The notes beneath the pieces are model-generated. The model was not told where the DNA came from. It did not search any database and saw nothing but the letters and a program-made list of their open reading frames with translations. Positions 26,949 to 33,455 of a stretch of 64,000 nt of DNA are shown piece by piece. The number at the start of each line of letters is the position of its first letter. The stretch's first letter is position 1. Where the stretch lies: assembly GCF_027947575.1 (NCBI RefSeq), contig NZ_CP116256.1:5642001-5706000 (forward strand), read 5' to 3'. A program made the position numbers and the translations under genes. The stretch is from Streptomyces rubrogriseus. GTDB lineage: Bacteria > Actinomycetota > Actinomycetes > Streptomycetales > Streptomycetaceae.

Positions 26949-27018
26949 GGTGACGCACGACGGATGACGTACAACAAGTGACCTGCAACAGGTGACGTAC
27001 AAGAGGTGACGAGGCCGC
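26949..27018. repeat. Five 14-bp imperfect tandem repeats
   Basis: Five consecutive units of 14 bp (consensus ggtgacgtacaaca) run from 26949 to 27018. Each has TGAC at positions 3-6. They lie between the hydrophobic-peptide gene and the end of gvpK and run into the terminator hairpin. Confidence 0.75.
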
Positions 27019-27048
27019 TGCCCCGGGAGTGCTCACTCCCGGGGCAGC
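27017..27048. terminator. Terminator hairpin at the end of the gas-vesicle operon
   Basis: A 15-bp perfect inverted repeat (27017-27031 and 27034-27048) overlaps the gvpK stop codon (27033-27035). It can end both the leftward gvp transcript and the rightward hydrophobic-peptide transcript. Confidence 0.85.
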
Positions 27049-27329
27049 AGCGGTCCCAGCGGCCCGAGGTCCAGGTTCAGGTCCTCGGGCCGCAGTCCGT
27101 AGCGGTCACGCAGCTCGGTCATGCGGTCGTCGAGGAGCATCAGGGTGAGCCCGATCCGCTCTTCCTGGTCCTCGCTCAGGTCGCCCTCGTCGACACGGCG
27201 CAGGGCCTGGCGTTCCATGAGCTGGCGCAGCAGTTCGACGACCGTCAGGACCAGCTTCATCAGGTCGCGCTCGACCGTGTCCGGCTCGAGGTCGAGGCGG
27301 CGCTTGCGGGGCTCGGCGGGTTCGGTCAC
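27033..27329 (-). CDS. gvpK: Gas vesicle protein GvpK
   Basis: A 98-residue helical protein with the GvpK pattern: LDLEPDTVERDLMKLVLTVVELLRQLMERQALRRVDEG and then EERIGLTLMLLDDRMTEL broken by short loops, ending in a Pro/Leu-rich tail. GvpK is a minor assembly factor of gas vesicles, thought to act in nucleation and growth of the gas-filled shell. The GTG at 27329 sits 1 bp after the gvpS stop. It is the last gene of the gvp operon; its final codons form part of the terminator hairpin. Confidence 0.93.
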   Translation of the reverse strand: MTEPAEPRKRRLDLEPDTVERDLMKLVLTVVELLRQLMERQALRRVDEGDLSEDQEERIGLTLMLLDDRMTELRDRYGLRPEDLNLDLGPLGPLLPRE

Positions 27330-27330
27330 G

Positions 27331-27513
27331 TCAGTCCCCGAACGGTGAGGGAACGTTGCGGTTGACCGAGCTGATCAGCGCGTTCAGATCGATGCGGACC
27401 AGGTCGACGTCCGCGATGCGCAGCGTGACGTCACCGGTGATGACGACGCCGCCCGCCAGCAGCCGGTCGAGCAGGTCGACCAACGCGATCTCGCGGCGCT
27501 CCACGACGGTCAC
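27331..27513 (-). CDS. gvpS: Gas vesicle protein GvpS (short GvpA/J-type)
   Basis: A 60-residue protein of the GvpA/GvpJ/GvpM structural family: IALVDLLDRLLAGGVVITG, then DVTLRIADVDLVRIDLNALISS. It corresponds to the conserved helix-strand-strand-helix core without extensions. The start is GTG at 27513 (VTVVERRE), with GGAGGAGG just upstream, overlapping the gvpL stop. The open frame upstream to 28335 is a shadow of gvpL. In Streptomyces clusters this position is gvpS. It is probably a minor tip or nucleation shell protein. Confidence 0.9.
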   Translation of the reverse strand: MTVVERREIALVDLLDRLLAGGVVITGDVTLRIADVDLVRIDLNALISSVNRNVPSPFGD

Positions 27514-28295
27514 GATCCCTCCTCCTCTGTCTCTCCGGCGAAGGAATAGGCCGCCCACGGACCGGTGAGTTCCACGCGAATTCCGGGCGCGTCGTCCTTC
27601 GTACGGTCCACCATTTCGACGAATTCCTCGGATGCGTCGCGGGCCACCAGATAGGCGGCATTGAGAACGTTCCGCCCGGCGGCACCGGAAAGGCGGGGGT
27701 TCTGCGGCGCGTGCAGCCGGGCGGCGTCGGCCCGGTCGGACAGCGTCGCGTGCAGACCGGTGGCGAACTGTTCGGCCCTGCTCCACAGGTCGTCGTTCGC
27801 CCGCGACTGCCGGCGCCGCTGCCGAAGGTAGTCCCGGCCCGAGGCGGGCTTCGGCGCGGGCTCGGCCGGCCGCGCGGACTGCGCCTGCTGCGCCGGATCC
27901 GCCTCGACGTACACCTTCACGCCCCACTCCACCCGGCCGTCCAGCCGGTCGAGCGTGCGCCGGAAGGCCGCCTCGCGCTCCTCCAGCATCACGCGTACGC
28001 CGCTGTCGTCCCTGAAGACGGTGGCCAGCCGGAGCGGCAGCGGGGTGGTGACGGCGGTGAGCGCGTCGACCACCTGCTGGTGGGCGCGGGCGGTGGCGGT
28101 CAGCCAGTCCAGGTCCTCCAGGTGGTCGCGCAGTGCCGCCTCGCCGAAGTCGGCCTCGGGCACATGGCTGACGACGGCGACCAGGTCTCCGTGCGGCAGC
28201 AGCCGGGGCGGGTCGTCCGCCACGCCCGCGAGCTGGGACTGGAGGGCCGCGCCGAAGGGGCGGCAGACGGCGTAGACGTAGCGCAGTCCGGTCAC
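27510..28295 (-). CDS. gvpL: Gas vesicle protein GvpL (GvpL/GvpF family)
   Basis: A 261-residue assembly protein with the family start LRYVYAVCRP and the characteristic LPLRLATVFRDDSGVRVML and EWGVKVYV segments. The C-terminal part has LNAAYLVARDASEEFVEMV and a final GPWAAYSF motif. GvpF/L proteins bind GvpA and interact with other accessory proteins during vesicle nucleation. The start is GTG at 28295, overlapping the gvpJ stop (GTGA). It is paralogous to gvpF in the same operon; the middle carries a Pro/Ala-rich linker absent from gvpF. Confidence 0.94.
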   Translation of the reverse strand: MTGLRYVYAVCRPFGAALQSQLAGVADDPPRLLPHGDLVAVVSHVPEADFGEAALRDHLEDLDWLTATARAHQQVVDALTAVTTPLPLRLATVFRDDSGVRVMLEEREAAFRRTLDRLDGRVEWGVKVYVEADPAQQAQSARPAEPAPKPASGRDYLRQRRRQSRANDDLWSRAEQFATGLHATLSDRADAARLHAPQNPRLSGAAGRNVLNAAYLVARDASEEFVEMVDRTKDDAPGIRVELTGPWAAYSFAGETEEEGS

Positions 28296-28621
28296 GGCGC
28301 CTCCTCCCTCGGCACCCGGCCCGGGTCCAGCTCACGCAGGCGTTCGCGGAGCGCCGCGTTCTCCCGGGTGAGCTCGTCGTGCCGGGCGCGCGAGGACAGC
28401 GCGGGGTCGCTCTCCCACCAGTCGATGCCCATCTCCTTGGCCTTGTCGACGGAGGCGACGACGAGCCGCAGCTTGATGGTCAGCAACTCGATGTCGAGCA
28501 GGTTGATCTTGATGTCGCCCGCGATCACGACTCCCTTGTCGAGCACCCGCTCCAGGATGTCGGCGAGGTTGGCGCTCTGTCCCTGGCCGTAGGGATCGGG
28601 CAGCCGGCTGGGGGTGGTCAT
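28292..28621 (-). CDS. gvpJ: Gas vesicle protein GvpJ (GvpA-family minor shell protein)
   Basis: A 109-residue GvpA-family protein. The core ANLADILERVLDKGVVIAGD and INLLDIELLTIKLRLVVASVDKAKEMG is followed by a charged coiled-coil-like tail (ELTRENAALRERLREL). GvpJ-type proteins are essential minor components thought to start the conical tips. The ATG at 28621 overlaps the stop of the acidic-tailed GvpZ gene, and its own stop overlaps gvpL. Confidence 0.92.
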   Translation of the reverse strand: MTTPSRLPDPYGQGQSANLADILERVLDKGVVIAGDIKINLLDIELLTIKLRLVVASVDKAKEMGIDWWESDPALSSRARHDELTRENAALRERLRELDPGRVPREEAP

Positions 28622-29769
28622 CGACGGCTCCCGCCCTCGGCGTCCTCGTACTCGTCCTCGTCCTCGTACTCGTCACCGGACGCGTACTCGTCCTCCCCGG
28701 CTTGCTTGTCCTCCTCGGGCGCCTCGTGCTCCTCGTCCTCCTCGGGCGCCTCGTCCTCCTCAGGGTCCTCGTACTCGCTTTCCGCCTCTTCCTCGTACTC
28801 CTCTTCGGGCTCGCCCTCCGCCTCCTCGTCGTACTCGCCCTCGGGCTCCTGCTCCGGCTCCTGCTCCTGCTCCCCCTGCCGCTCCTCTTCCTCCTCGGCG
28901 ACGGCGTCCTCGTGGCTGCGGACCACCTCGCCGTCGCGGATCTCGCCGCGCCAGCCGTCGTCGGCCTCGCCCTTGAAGGTGATGTGGCGGACGAAGTTCT
29001 TGAGGTCGAGCCGGGCGCGGCGGCCCTGGGCGCGCCAGATGTTGCCGGTCTTCTCGAACAGGCCCGACGGGTAGTACTCGATGACCAGGACCACGCGGGT
29101 CAGGCTGTCGGCGAGCCGGTGGAAGCTGACGACACCCTTGGTCGAGCCCTTGGCGCCCTCCGACGTCCAGGAGATCCGGTCGTCGGGCACCTGCTCGGTG
29201 GTCGTCGCCTTCCAGCTGCGGTTGGACCACAGGACCTTCAGCTGCCAGTCCGAGGTCGTGTCGTCGGCGCGGTTCGCGCTCTTGACGCCCTTCGCGAAGG
29301 TGCTGAAGTCCTGGTACTGGGTCCACTGGTCGTAGGCCGTGCGCAGCGGCACGCCCACGTCGACGTACTCGATGATGACGGTCGGCTTCTGGCCCCCACC
29401 GCCCTTCTTGCGGCCCTTGCCGCCGGTGAGGTTCTTGAAGGCGCCGACCACGTTGTCCTTCACCTTGCCGGCGCCGACCTCGAAGGCGGCCCGCATCGGG
29501 CTCTTGCCCTCGGCCAGCTTGCGTCCGCCGTCGAGGGCGAGCTTGGCGAATCCGGGGCTGTTGCCCTCGGCGATGTCGTTCAGTTTGCCGGTGGTCTCGC
29601 CGAGCTTGGTGCCGACCCCGGTCAGCAGCCGGGTCGCCTGGGCGGCGAGGTAGTCCTGCACCTCGGCCTTGAGCCGGTCGGCCGCCTCACTCTGCGCCAC
29701 GTCGGCCAGCGGGTTCTTCTTCGCGGCCTTTCCCGCCGTGGAGGCCGCGGACCCCAGGGAGTCGCTCAT
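28618..29769 (-). CDS. gvpZ: GvpZ: SRPBCC-domain gas vesicle protein with a long acidic tail
   Basis: A 383-residue protein. Residues 1 to about 125 are helical and Ala/Lys-rich. Residues about 128-275 form an SRPBCC (polyketide-cyclase/dehydrase-like) domain with VIIEYVDVGVPLRTAYDQWTQY-type opening strand and EQVPDDRISWTSEG. Residues about 290-383 are an extreme Glu/Asp-rich tail. It has no equivalent in classical haloarchaeal or cyanobacterial clusters; its place in the order identifies it with the Streptomyces gvpZ. A scaffold, or a partner for the basic GvpY tail, is inferred. It is coupled at both ends by ATGA overlaps. Confidence 0.85.
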   Translation of the reverse strand: MSDSLGSAASTAGKAAKKNPLADVAQSEAADRLKAEVQDYLAAQATRLLTGVGTKLGETTGKLNDIAEGNSPGFAKLALDGGRKLAEGKSPMRAAFEVGAGKVKDNVVGAFKNLTGGKGRKKGGGGQKPTVIIEYVDVGVPLRTAYDQWTQYQDFSTFAKGVKSANRADDTTSDWQLKVLWSNRSWKATTTEQVPDDRISWTSEGAKGSTKGVVSFHRLADSLTRVVLVIEYYPSGLFEKTGNIWRAQGRRARLDLKNFVRHITFKGEADDGWRGEIRDGEVVRSHEDAVAEEEEERQGEQEQEPEQEPEGEYDEEAEGEPEEEYEEEAESEYEDPEEDEAPEEDEEHEAPEEDKQAGEDEYASGDEYEDEDEYEDAEGGSRR

Positions 29770-30467
29770 CGCTCACCACCGTCCTTCGACCGCCGGGCAC
29801 CGGTGCCGCGGGCGGCGTTCCTGGCCCCTGCCGTCTTCTTTCCGGCCGCCTTCTTGGCGGGTTGGGCACGCTTGGCCGCCGCCTTCTTCGCGGGGGCCTT
29901 GGCGGCGGCCTTCTTCGCCGGCGCCTTCCTGGCCGTGCCGCGCGCCTCGGGCGGTGCCTTCTTCGCGGGCCGCGCGCGCCGCGGCGCCCGCCGCTCCTCG
30001 GACTCCTCGGACTCCTCGGCCTGCTCGGGCTCCTCGGTCTGCTCGGGTTCCGCTCGCTCTCCGGCCTCCTCGTACTCCGAGTCCTCCGAGGCCTCGGAGT
30101 CGCGGGAGTCGTGGGAGTCGTCGGATCCGGTGCCGGGTGCCCGGGAGGCCACGCCGGAGAGCTGGTCGCGCACCTCGGCGGTGCGCCCGTGCAGCCGGTC
30201 GGCGAGGGCGTCGATCTGCCGCTCGACCATGGCGCCCGAGGCCGCCTTGCCCACGCCCCGCAGGTCCGTGCGCAACTGGTCCCCGATCTCCTTGAACTGC
30301 GGGTTGTTCTGCAGTTGGCCGGAGACCAGTTCGGCGATGCCCTTCGGGGTCAGGTTCAGCTTCTTGCCGGCCACCATGGTCCCCACGGCGACCGCCATCT
30401 TCAGCTTCTTCGTGCGTCCCAGCAGGTATCCGGCCCCTATGGCGAGGCCCAGTCCCACTCGATTCAT
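29766..30467 (-). CDS. gvpY: GvpY: gas vesicle cluster protein with histone-H1-like basic tail
   Basis: A 233-residue protein. The N-terminus (VGLGLAIGAGYLLGRTKKLKMAVAVG) is a probable membrane- or surface-active helix. It is followed by NLTPKGIAELVSGQLQ and a helical segment to about residue 110. An acidic Ser/Glu stretch comes next, then a Lys/Ala/Pro-rich tail with repeated PAKKA and APAKK motifs, resembling histone H1. Its exact role is unknown; it is specific to actinobacterial gvp clusters. The start at 30467 overlaps the gvpG stop, and its own stop overlaps gvpZ. Confidence 0.85.
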   Translation of the reverse strand: MNRVGLGLAIGAGYLLGRTKKLKMAVAVGTMVAGKKLNLTPKGIAELVSGQLQNNPQFKEIGDQLRTDLRGVGKAASGAMVERQIDALADRLHGRTAEVRDQLSGVASRAPGTGSDDSHDSRDSEASEDSEYEEAGERAEPEQTEEPEQAEESEESEERRAPRRARPAKKAPPEARGTARKAPAKKAAAKAPAKKAAAKRAQPAKKAAGKKTAGARNAARGTGARRSKDGGER

Positions 30468-30727
30468 GGTGCCGTCCCGTTGCCCAATCCCGCGCTCGTG
30501 CGCGTAGCGATCTCCAGCCGGTCCAAGAGCTCGTCCTCCTGTCGGTCGAACTCCTCCTCCGTGATCTCACCGGCCTCCAACTGCTCTTCCAGGCGGGCAA
30601 GTTCGGCCCTTACCGTGGCCGGGTCGTAGTAGATCCGCTCGGCCTCCTCCAGCACCTGTCTGATGGCCCACCCGCTGCCGCGCACCGGTGCGAACGGCAG
30701 CAGCAGGACCTCCGAGATCAGTCCCAT
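30464..30727 (-). CDS. gvpG: Gas vesicle protein GvpG
   Basis: An 87-residue helical accessory protein. The opening MGLISEVLLLPFAPVRG and WAIRQVLEEAER and the acidic EEQLEAGEITEEEFDRQEDEL segment are diagnostic of GvpG. GvpG binds GvpF/L proteins in the assembly complex. The ATG at 30727 lies 4 bp after the gvpF stop. The start of gvpY overlaps its end. Confidence 0.93.
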   Translation of the reverse strand: MGLISEVLLLPFAPVRGSGWAIRQVLEEAERIYYDPATVRAELARLEEQLEAGEITEEEFDRQEDELLDRLEIATRTSAGLGNGTAP

Positions 30728-30731
30728 GTCG

Positions 30732-31505
30732 TCACCCCACTCCGGCGTCCGCCCCGCCGGCCGCCGTGCCCGCGGGCTCGGCCGGCCCGGGCTCGACGAA
30801 GCTGTACGGCGGCAGCGGGCCGTTCACGCGGACCTCCAGGTGCGGCATCCGGCCGCGGGCCCGCTCGACGGCGGCCAAGAACTCGTCGGCCGCCTCCCGC
30901 TTCACCAGGAACGAGACGTTGGCCAGCCAGCCGGTGGACTCGGGGCCCACGCTCACGGCGTCGGCGGCGGCCTCCAGGGCGCGCTCCAGCGCCGTGGCGT
31001 CCGCGGCCTCCTTGTCCTTGACCGCGGCCGCGACCATCTCGCCGAGCTGGATCTTCGTCTCGTACGTCCCGCCACCCGCCTGCCTGTTGGACTCGGCGAG
31101 GGCGCGGATCTCGGGGTTCTCGGCCATCACGTGATGCAGTACGGCCTCTTCGACGTGGTTGGCCTTGATGTTGTACTCGACGCGGCCGTCCAGCGCCCCC
31201 AGGCGTTCCGCGTAGTGCTCGGCGCGCTCGGCGAGGACTCCGGTGACCGCCTGGTCGTCGGGGGCGACGCTGCCGAAGCGCATGGGCAGCACACAGCCGT
31301 CCGCACCGATCTCGCTCAGCACGTTCTGGTGGGCGAGGAGCTCCCTGCGCTTGGGGCGCAGCCCCTCGGGGGCGTCACTGACGACGGCCGCCAGCTCGCC
31401 CTCCTTGAGGATCCGCACCTCGCGCGGTGGGTCGCCGACCCCGCCCGTGCCCTCGGGGAGCGAGGGACGCGTGGCGGCGGTGATGCCGTAGACGTACGTA
31501 CTCAC
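30732..31505 (-). CDS. gvpF: Gas vesicle protein GvpF
   Basis: A 257-residue GvpL/GvpF family protein. It starts with TYVYGITAA and has the conserved VLPMRFGSVAPDDQAV and GRVEYNIKANHVEEAVL segments and the closing GPLPPYSFV motif. In model systems GvpF is the accessory protein that keeps GvpA soluble and delivers it to the growing vesicle. The start is GTG at 31505, overlapping the gvpA stop (GTGA), so chaperone and shell subunit are made together. Confidence 0.95.
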   Translation of the reverse strand: MSTYVYGITAATRPSLPEGTGGVGDPPREVRILKEGELAAVVSDAPEGLRPKRRELLAHQNVLSEIGADGCVLPMRFGSVAPDDQAVTGVLAERAEHYAERLGALDGRVEYNIKANHVEEAVLHHVMAENPEIRALAESNRQAGGGTYETKIQLGEMVAAAVKDKEAADATALERALEAAADAVSVGPESTGWLANVSFLVKREAADEFLAAVERARGRMPHLEVRVNGPLPPYSFVEPGPAEPAGTAAGGADAGVG

Positions 31506-31939
31506 TCCTGCTCCTCCTTCCGGCGCGAGGGCGCGGCCTTGCGGGTCCGCGGACGCGACGACGTCTCCCGTTCGGAGCCGCCGTCCTCACGGGCCTGCTT
31601 GAACGCGTCCGAGATGGTCTCGGCGGCGCCGGACAGCGCCCCCTTGGACTTGCCCCGGGCGCCGGACTCGGTCATCTCGCCGACCAGGTCGGGCAGCCCC
31701 GGGTCCTTGCGCGGCCCGGCCTCCAGGTCGAGCCGGTTGCACGCCTCGGCGAAGCGCAGATAGGTGTCCACGCTGGCGACGACGACGCGGACGTCGATCT
31801 TCAGGATCTCGATGCCGACCAGGGAGACGCGCACGAATGCGTCGATGACGAGCCCCCTGTCCAGAACAAGCTCAAGCACGTCGTAGAGGCCGCTGCTGCC
31901 GCCTCCGCCGCCGGTCTGTTGTGCCGGTACGACAGTCAT
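31502..31939 (-). CDS. gvpA: Gas vesicle structural protein GvpA
   Basis: A 145-residue shell protein. The conserved core (residues about 17-75) has LYDVLELVLDRGLVIDAFVR, the beta-hairpin VSLVGIEILKIDVRVVVASV and the closing helix DTYLRFAEACNR. Classical GvpA is about 70-75 residues; this one, like other Streptomyces members, has an N-terminal Gly-rich leader and a charged C-terminal extension of about 60 residues. GGAGGA lies upstream of the ATG at 31939. A 71-bp gap separates it from gvpO, and the site of any separate gvpA promoter is not obvious. Confidence 0.94.
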   Translation of the reverse strand: MTVVPAQQTGGGGGSSGLYDVLELVLDRGLVIDAFVRVSLVGIEILKIDVRVVVASVDTYLRFAEACNRLDLEAGPRKDPGLPDLVGEMTESGARGKSKGALSGAAETISDAFKQAREDGGSERETSSRPRTRKAAPSRRKEEQE

Positions 31940-32010
31940 GCCTGCTGTTCCTCCATCTTGTCGGTGGTGTGGGTGGTGTTCGCGGGTACGGGCGGGAGCC
32001 GTGCGCCGGC

Positions 32011-32403
32011 CTAGCGGCCGCCGCGGGAGTCGGCCCGTCCGCGCTCGTAGCGCCGGGCGCGCCGGTAGCCGGTGAGCTGTCCCTCGGCGTCCAGTTCCAC
32101 CTGGTAGCTCGCCATCAGGCTCATGGTGTCGGGCACCCGCTCCAGTTCCAGGACCTCGACCTCAAGGACCCAGCCCTCCTCCGTCTGCTCGAAGGACGAC
32201 ACGGACTCGGCGGTCATGCCGGTGAGCTCCGCGAGCTGGGCGCGCGCCTCGCGCAGAACCTCCATCGGTTTGGGACGGCGCGGCTCGTGTGACGAATGTG
32301 ACTTCTGAGACTCTTGAGATGTCTGAGATGCCTGAGACCTCTGTGGCTTTCGTGAACTCTGTTGTGATTCTTGCGAGTCGGATGTGTTTTTCGTGTTCGA
32401 CAT
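32011..32403 (-). CDS. gvpO: Gas vesicle protein GvpO
   Basis: A 130-residue protein. The C-terminal 80 residues carry the GvpO core: AREAQ-like helix (LREARAQLAELTG), then VSSFEQTEEGWVLEVEVLELERVPD and SYQVELDAEGQLTGYRRARRYERG. The N-terminal 45 residues are a Ser/Gln-rich repeat. GvpO is implicated in initiation or regulation of vesicle formation. The ATG at 32403 follows GGAGGTG. It is the first gene of the operon and begins 65 bp after the stop of the LigD-like gene. Confidence 0.92.
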   Translation of the reverse strand: MSNTKNTSDSQESQQSSRKPQRSQASQTSQESQKSHSSHEPRRPKPMEVLREARAQLAELTGMTAESVSSFEQTEEGWVLEVEVLELERVPDTMSLMASYQVELDAEGQLTGYRRARRYERGRADSRGGR

Positions 32404-32468
32404 GGCCACCTCCCCCTCCGTGTGGCCGCATGTGTGTTCGCCAAACCTCGCCGGGTTGCGCAGTCCGC

Positions 32469-33455
32469 TCAGCCGCGCAAGGCGTTCAGGCGCCGCCGGG
32501 CGGGACCCAGGGCACGGGGCCGGTTCATGATCCCGGCCCAGGGCCGGGTGCGGGCCTGCTCCACGGCGTCGGCGACGGTCCAGCGGCGGGCGTGCAGGGC
32601 CGGGTCGTCCAGCTGGTCCCAGGAGATGGGCGTGGCCACGGGGGCGCCTGGGCGGGCACGGACGGTGAGGGGGGCGACGGCGGTCTGCGCGTAGGCGTTG
32701 CGCTGGATGTCGAGGTAGAGCCGGTCCCCGCGGTCCTTCTTGCGGGCGGCCGTGGTGAGCCGGTCGGGGTGGGCGGCGGCCAGGACGTCGGCGACGGCCC
32801 GCGCGAACTCCCGTACGTCGTCGAAGTCCTGGCGGCCGTCCAGCGGCACGACCACGTGCAGCCCCCGGGACCCGGTGGTCATCGGCGCGGAGGGCAGCTT
32901 CAGCTCGTCGAGCAGATCGGCCAGCAGCCGGGCCGCCGCGCGCACCGCCTCGAAGTCGTCTCCGGCCGGGTCGAGGTCGAAGACCATGCGGTCCGGCCGG
33001 TCGAGCCGCCCGGTCCGGGAGAGCCAGCGGTGCAGGGTGAGCGCGGCCTGGTCGGCGAGGTACACGAGGGTGGCGGAGTCGTCGCACACGGTGTGGCAGA
33101 CGGTGCCGCCCTCCTTGCCGACCTCGACGCGGTCGATCCACTCCGGGTAGTGCTCCGGGGTGTTCTTCTGCATGAACCGCGGGCCGTCGACGCCGTCCGG
33201 ATGCCGTTCCAGCATCAGTGGGCGGCCCCGCAGATGCGGCAGCATGAACGGGGCGGCGGCACGGTGGTAGTCGACGAGATCGCCCTTGGTGTACTCCTCC
33301 GTACCGCCCTCACCGGCCGGGAACAGCACCTTGTCCGGCCGGTGGACCTCCACCGTGTGCCGTCCGGCCCGCACGGTCCGGGCGCCGCCGCCCCTGCCGC
33401 CACCACCCCTGCCGCCACCACCCTTGCCGCCGCTCCCGCTCACGCTCACGCTCAC
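32469..33455 (-). CDS. LigD-type polymerase domain protein (NHEJ primase-polymerase)
   Basis: A 328-residue archaeo-eukaryotic primase-fold protein. After a Gly-rich linker, motifs include VHRPDKVLFP, LERHPDGVDGPRFMQKNTP, the metal site FDLDPAGDD, the STGSRGLHV-like TTGSRGLHVVVPL and LYLDIQRNAYAQT. These stand-alone LigD polymerase domains act in bacterial end-joining and repair synthesis. No ligase or nuclease domain is present, and no ku gene is seen in the window. The GTG at 33455 overlaps the stop of the transketolase gene, an unexpected pairing. Confidence 0.92.
   Translation of the reverse strand: MSVSVSGSGGKGGGGRGGGGRGGGARTVRAGRHTVEVHRPDKVLFPAGEGGTEEYTKGDLVDYHRAAAPFMLPHLRGRPLMLERHPDGVDGPRFMQKNTPEHYPEWIDRVEVGKEGGTVCHTVCDDSATLVYLADQAALTLHRWLSRTGRLDRPDRMVFDLDPAGDDFEAVRAAARLLADLLDELKLPSAPMTTGSRGLHVVVPLDGRQDFDDVREFARAVADVLAAAHPDRLTTAARKKDRGDRLYLDIQRNAYAQTAVAPLTVRARPGAPVATPISWDQLDDPALHARRWTVADAVEQARTRPWAGIMNRPRALGPARRRLNALRG

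Noticed and set aside
31959..31967. Second RecA-NDp-like motif (ttgtcggtg) between gvpO and gvpA
   Set aside because: It is on the strand opposite to the gvp genes and has no tAnnnT hexamer 8 bases downstream.
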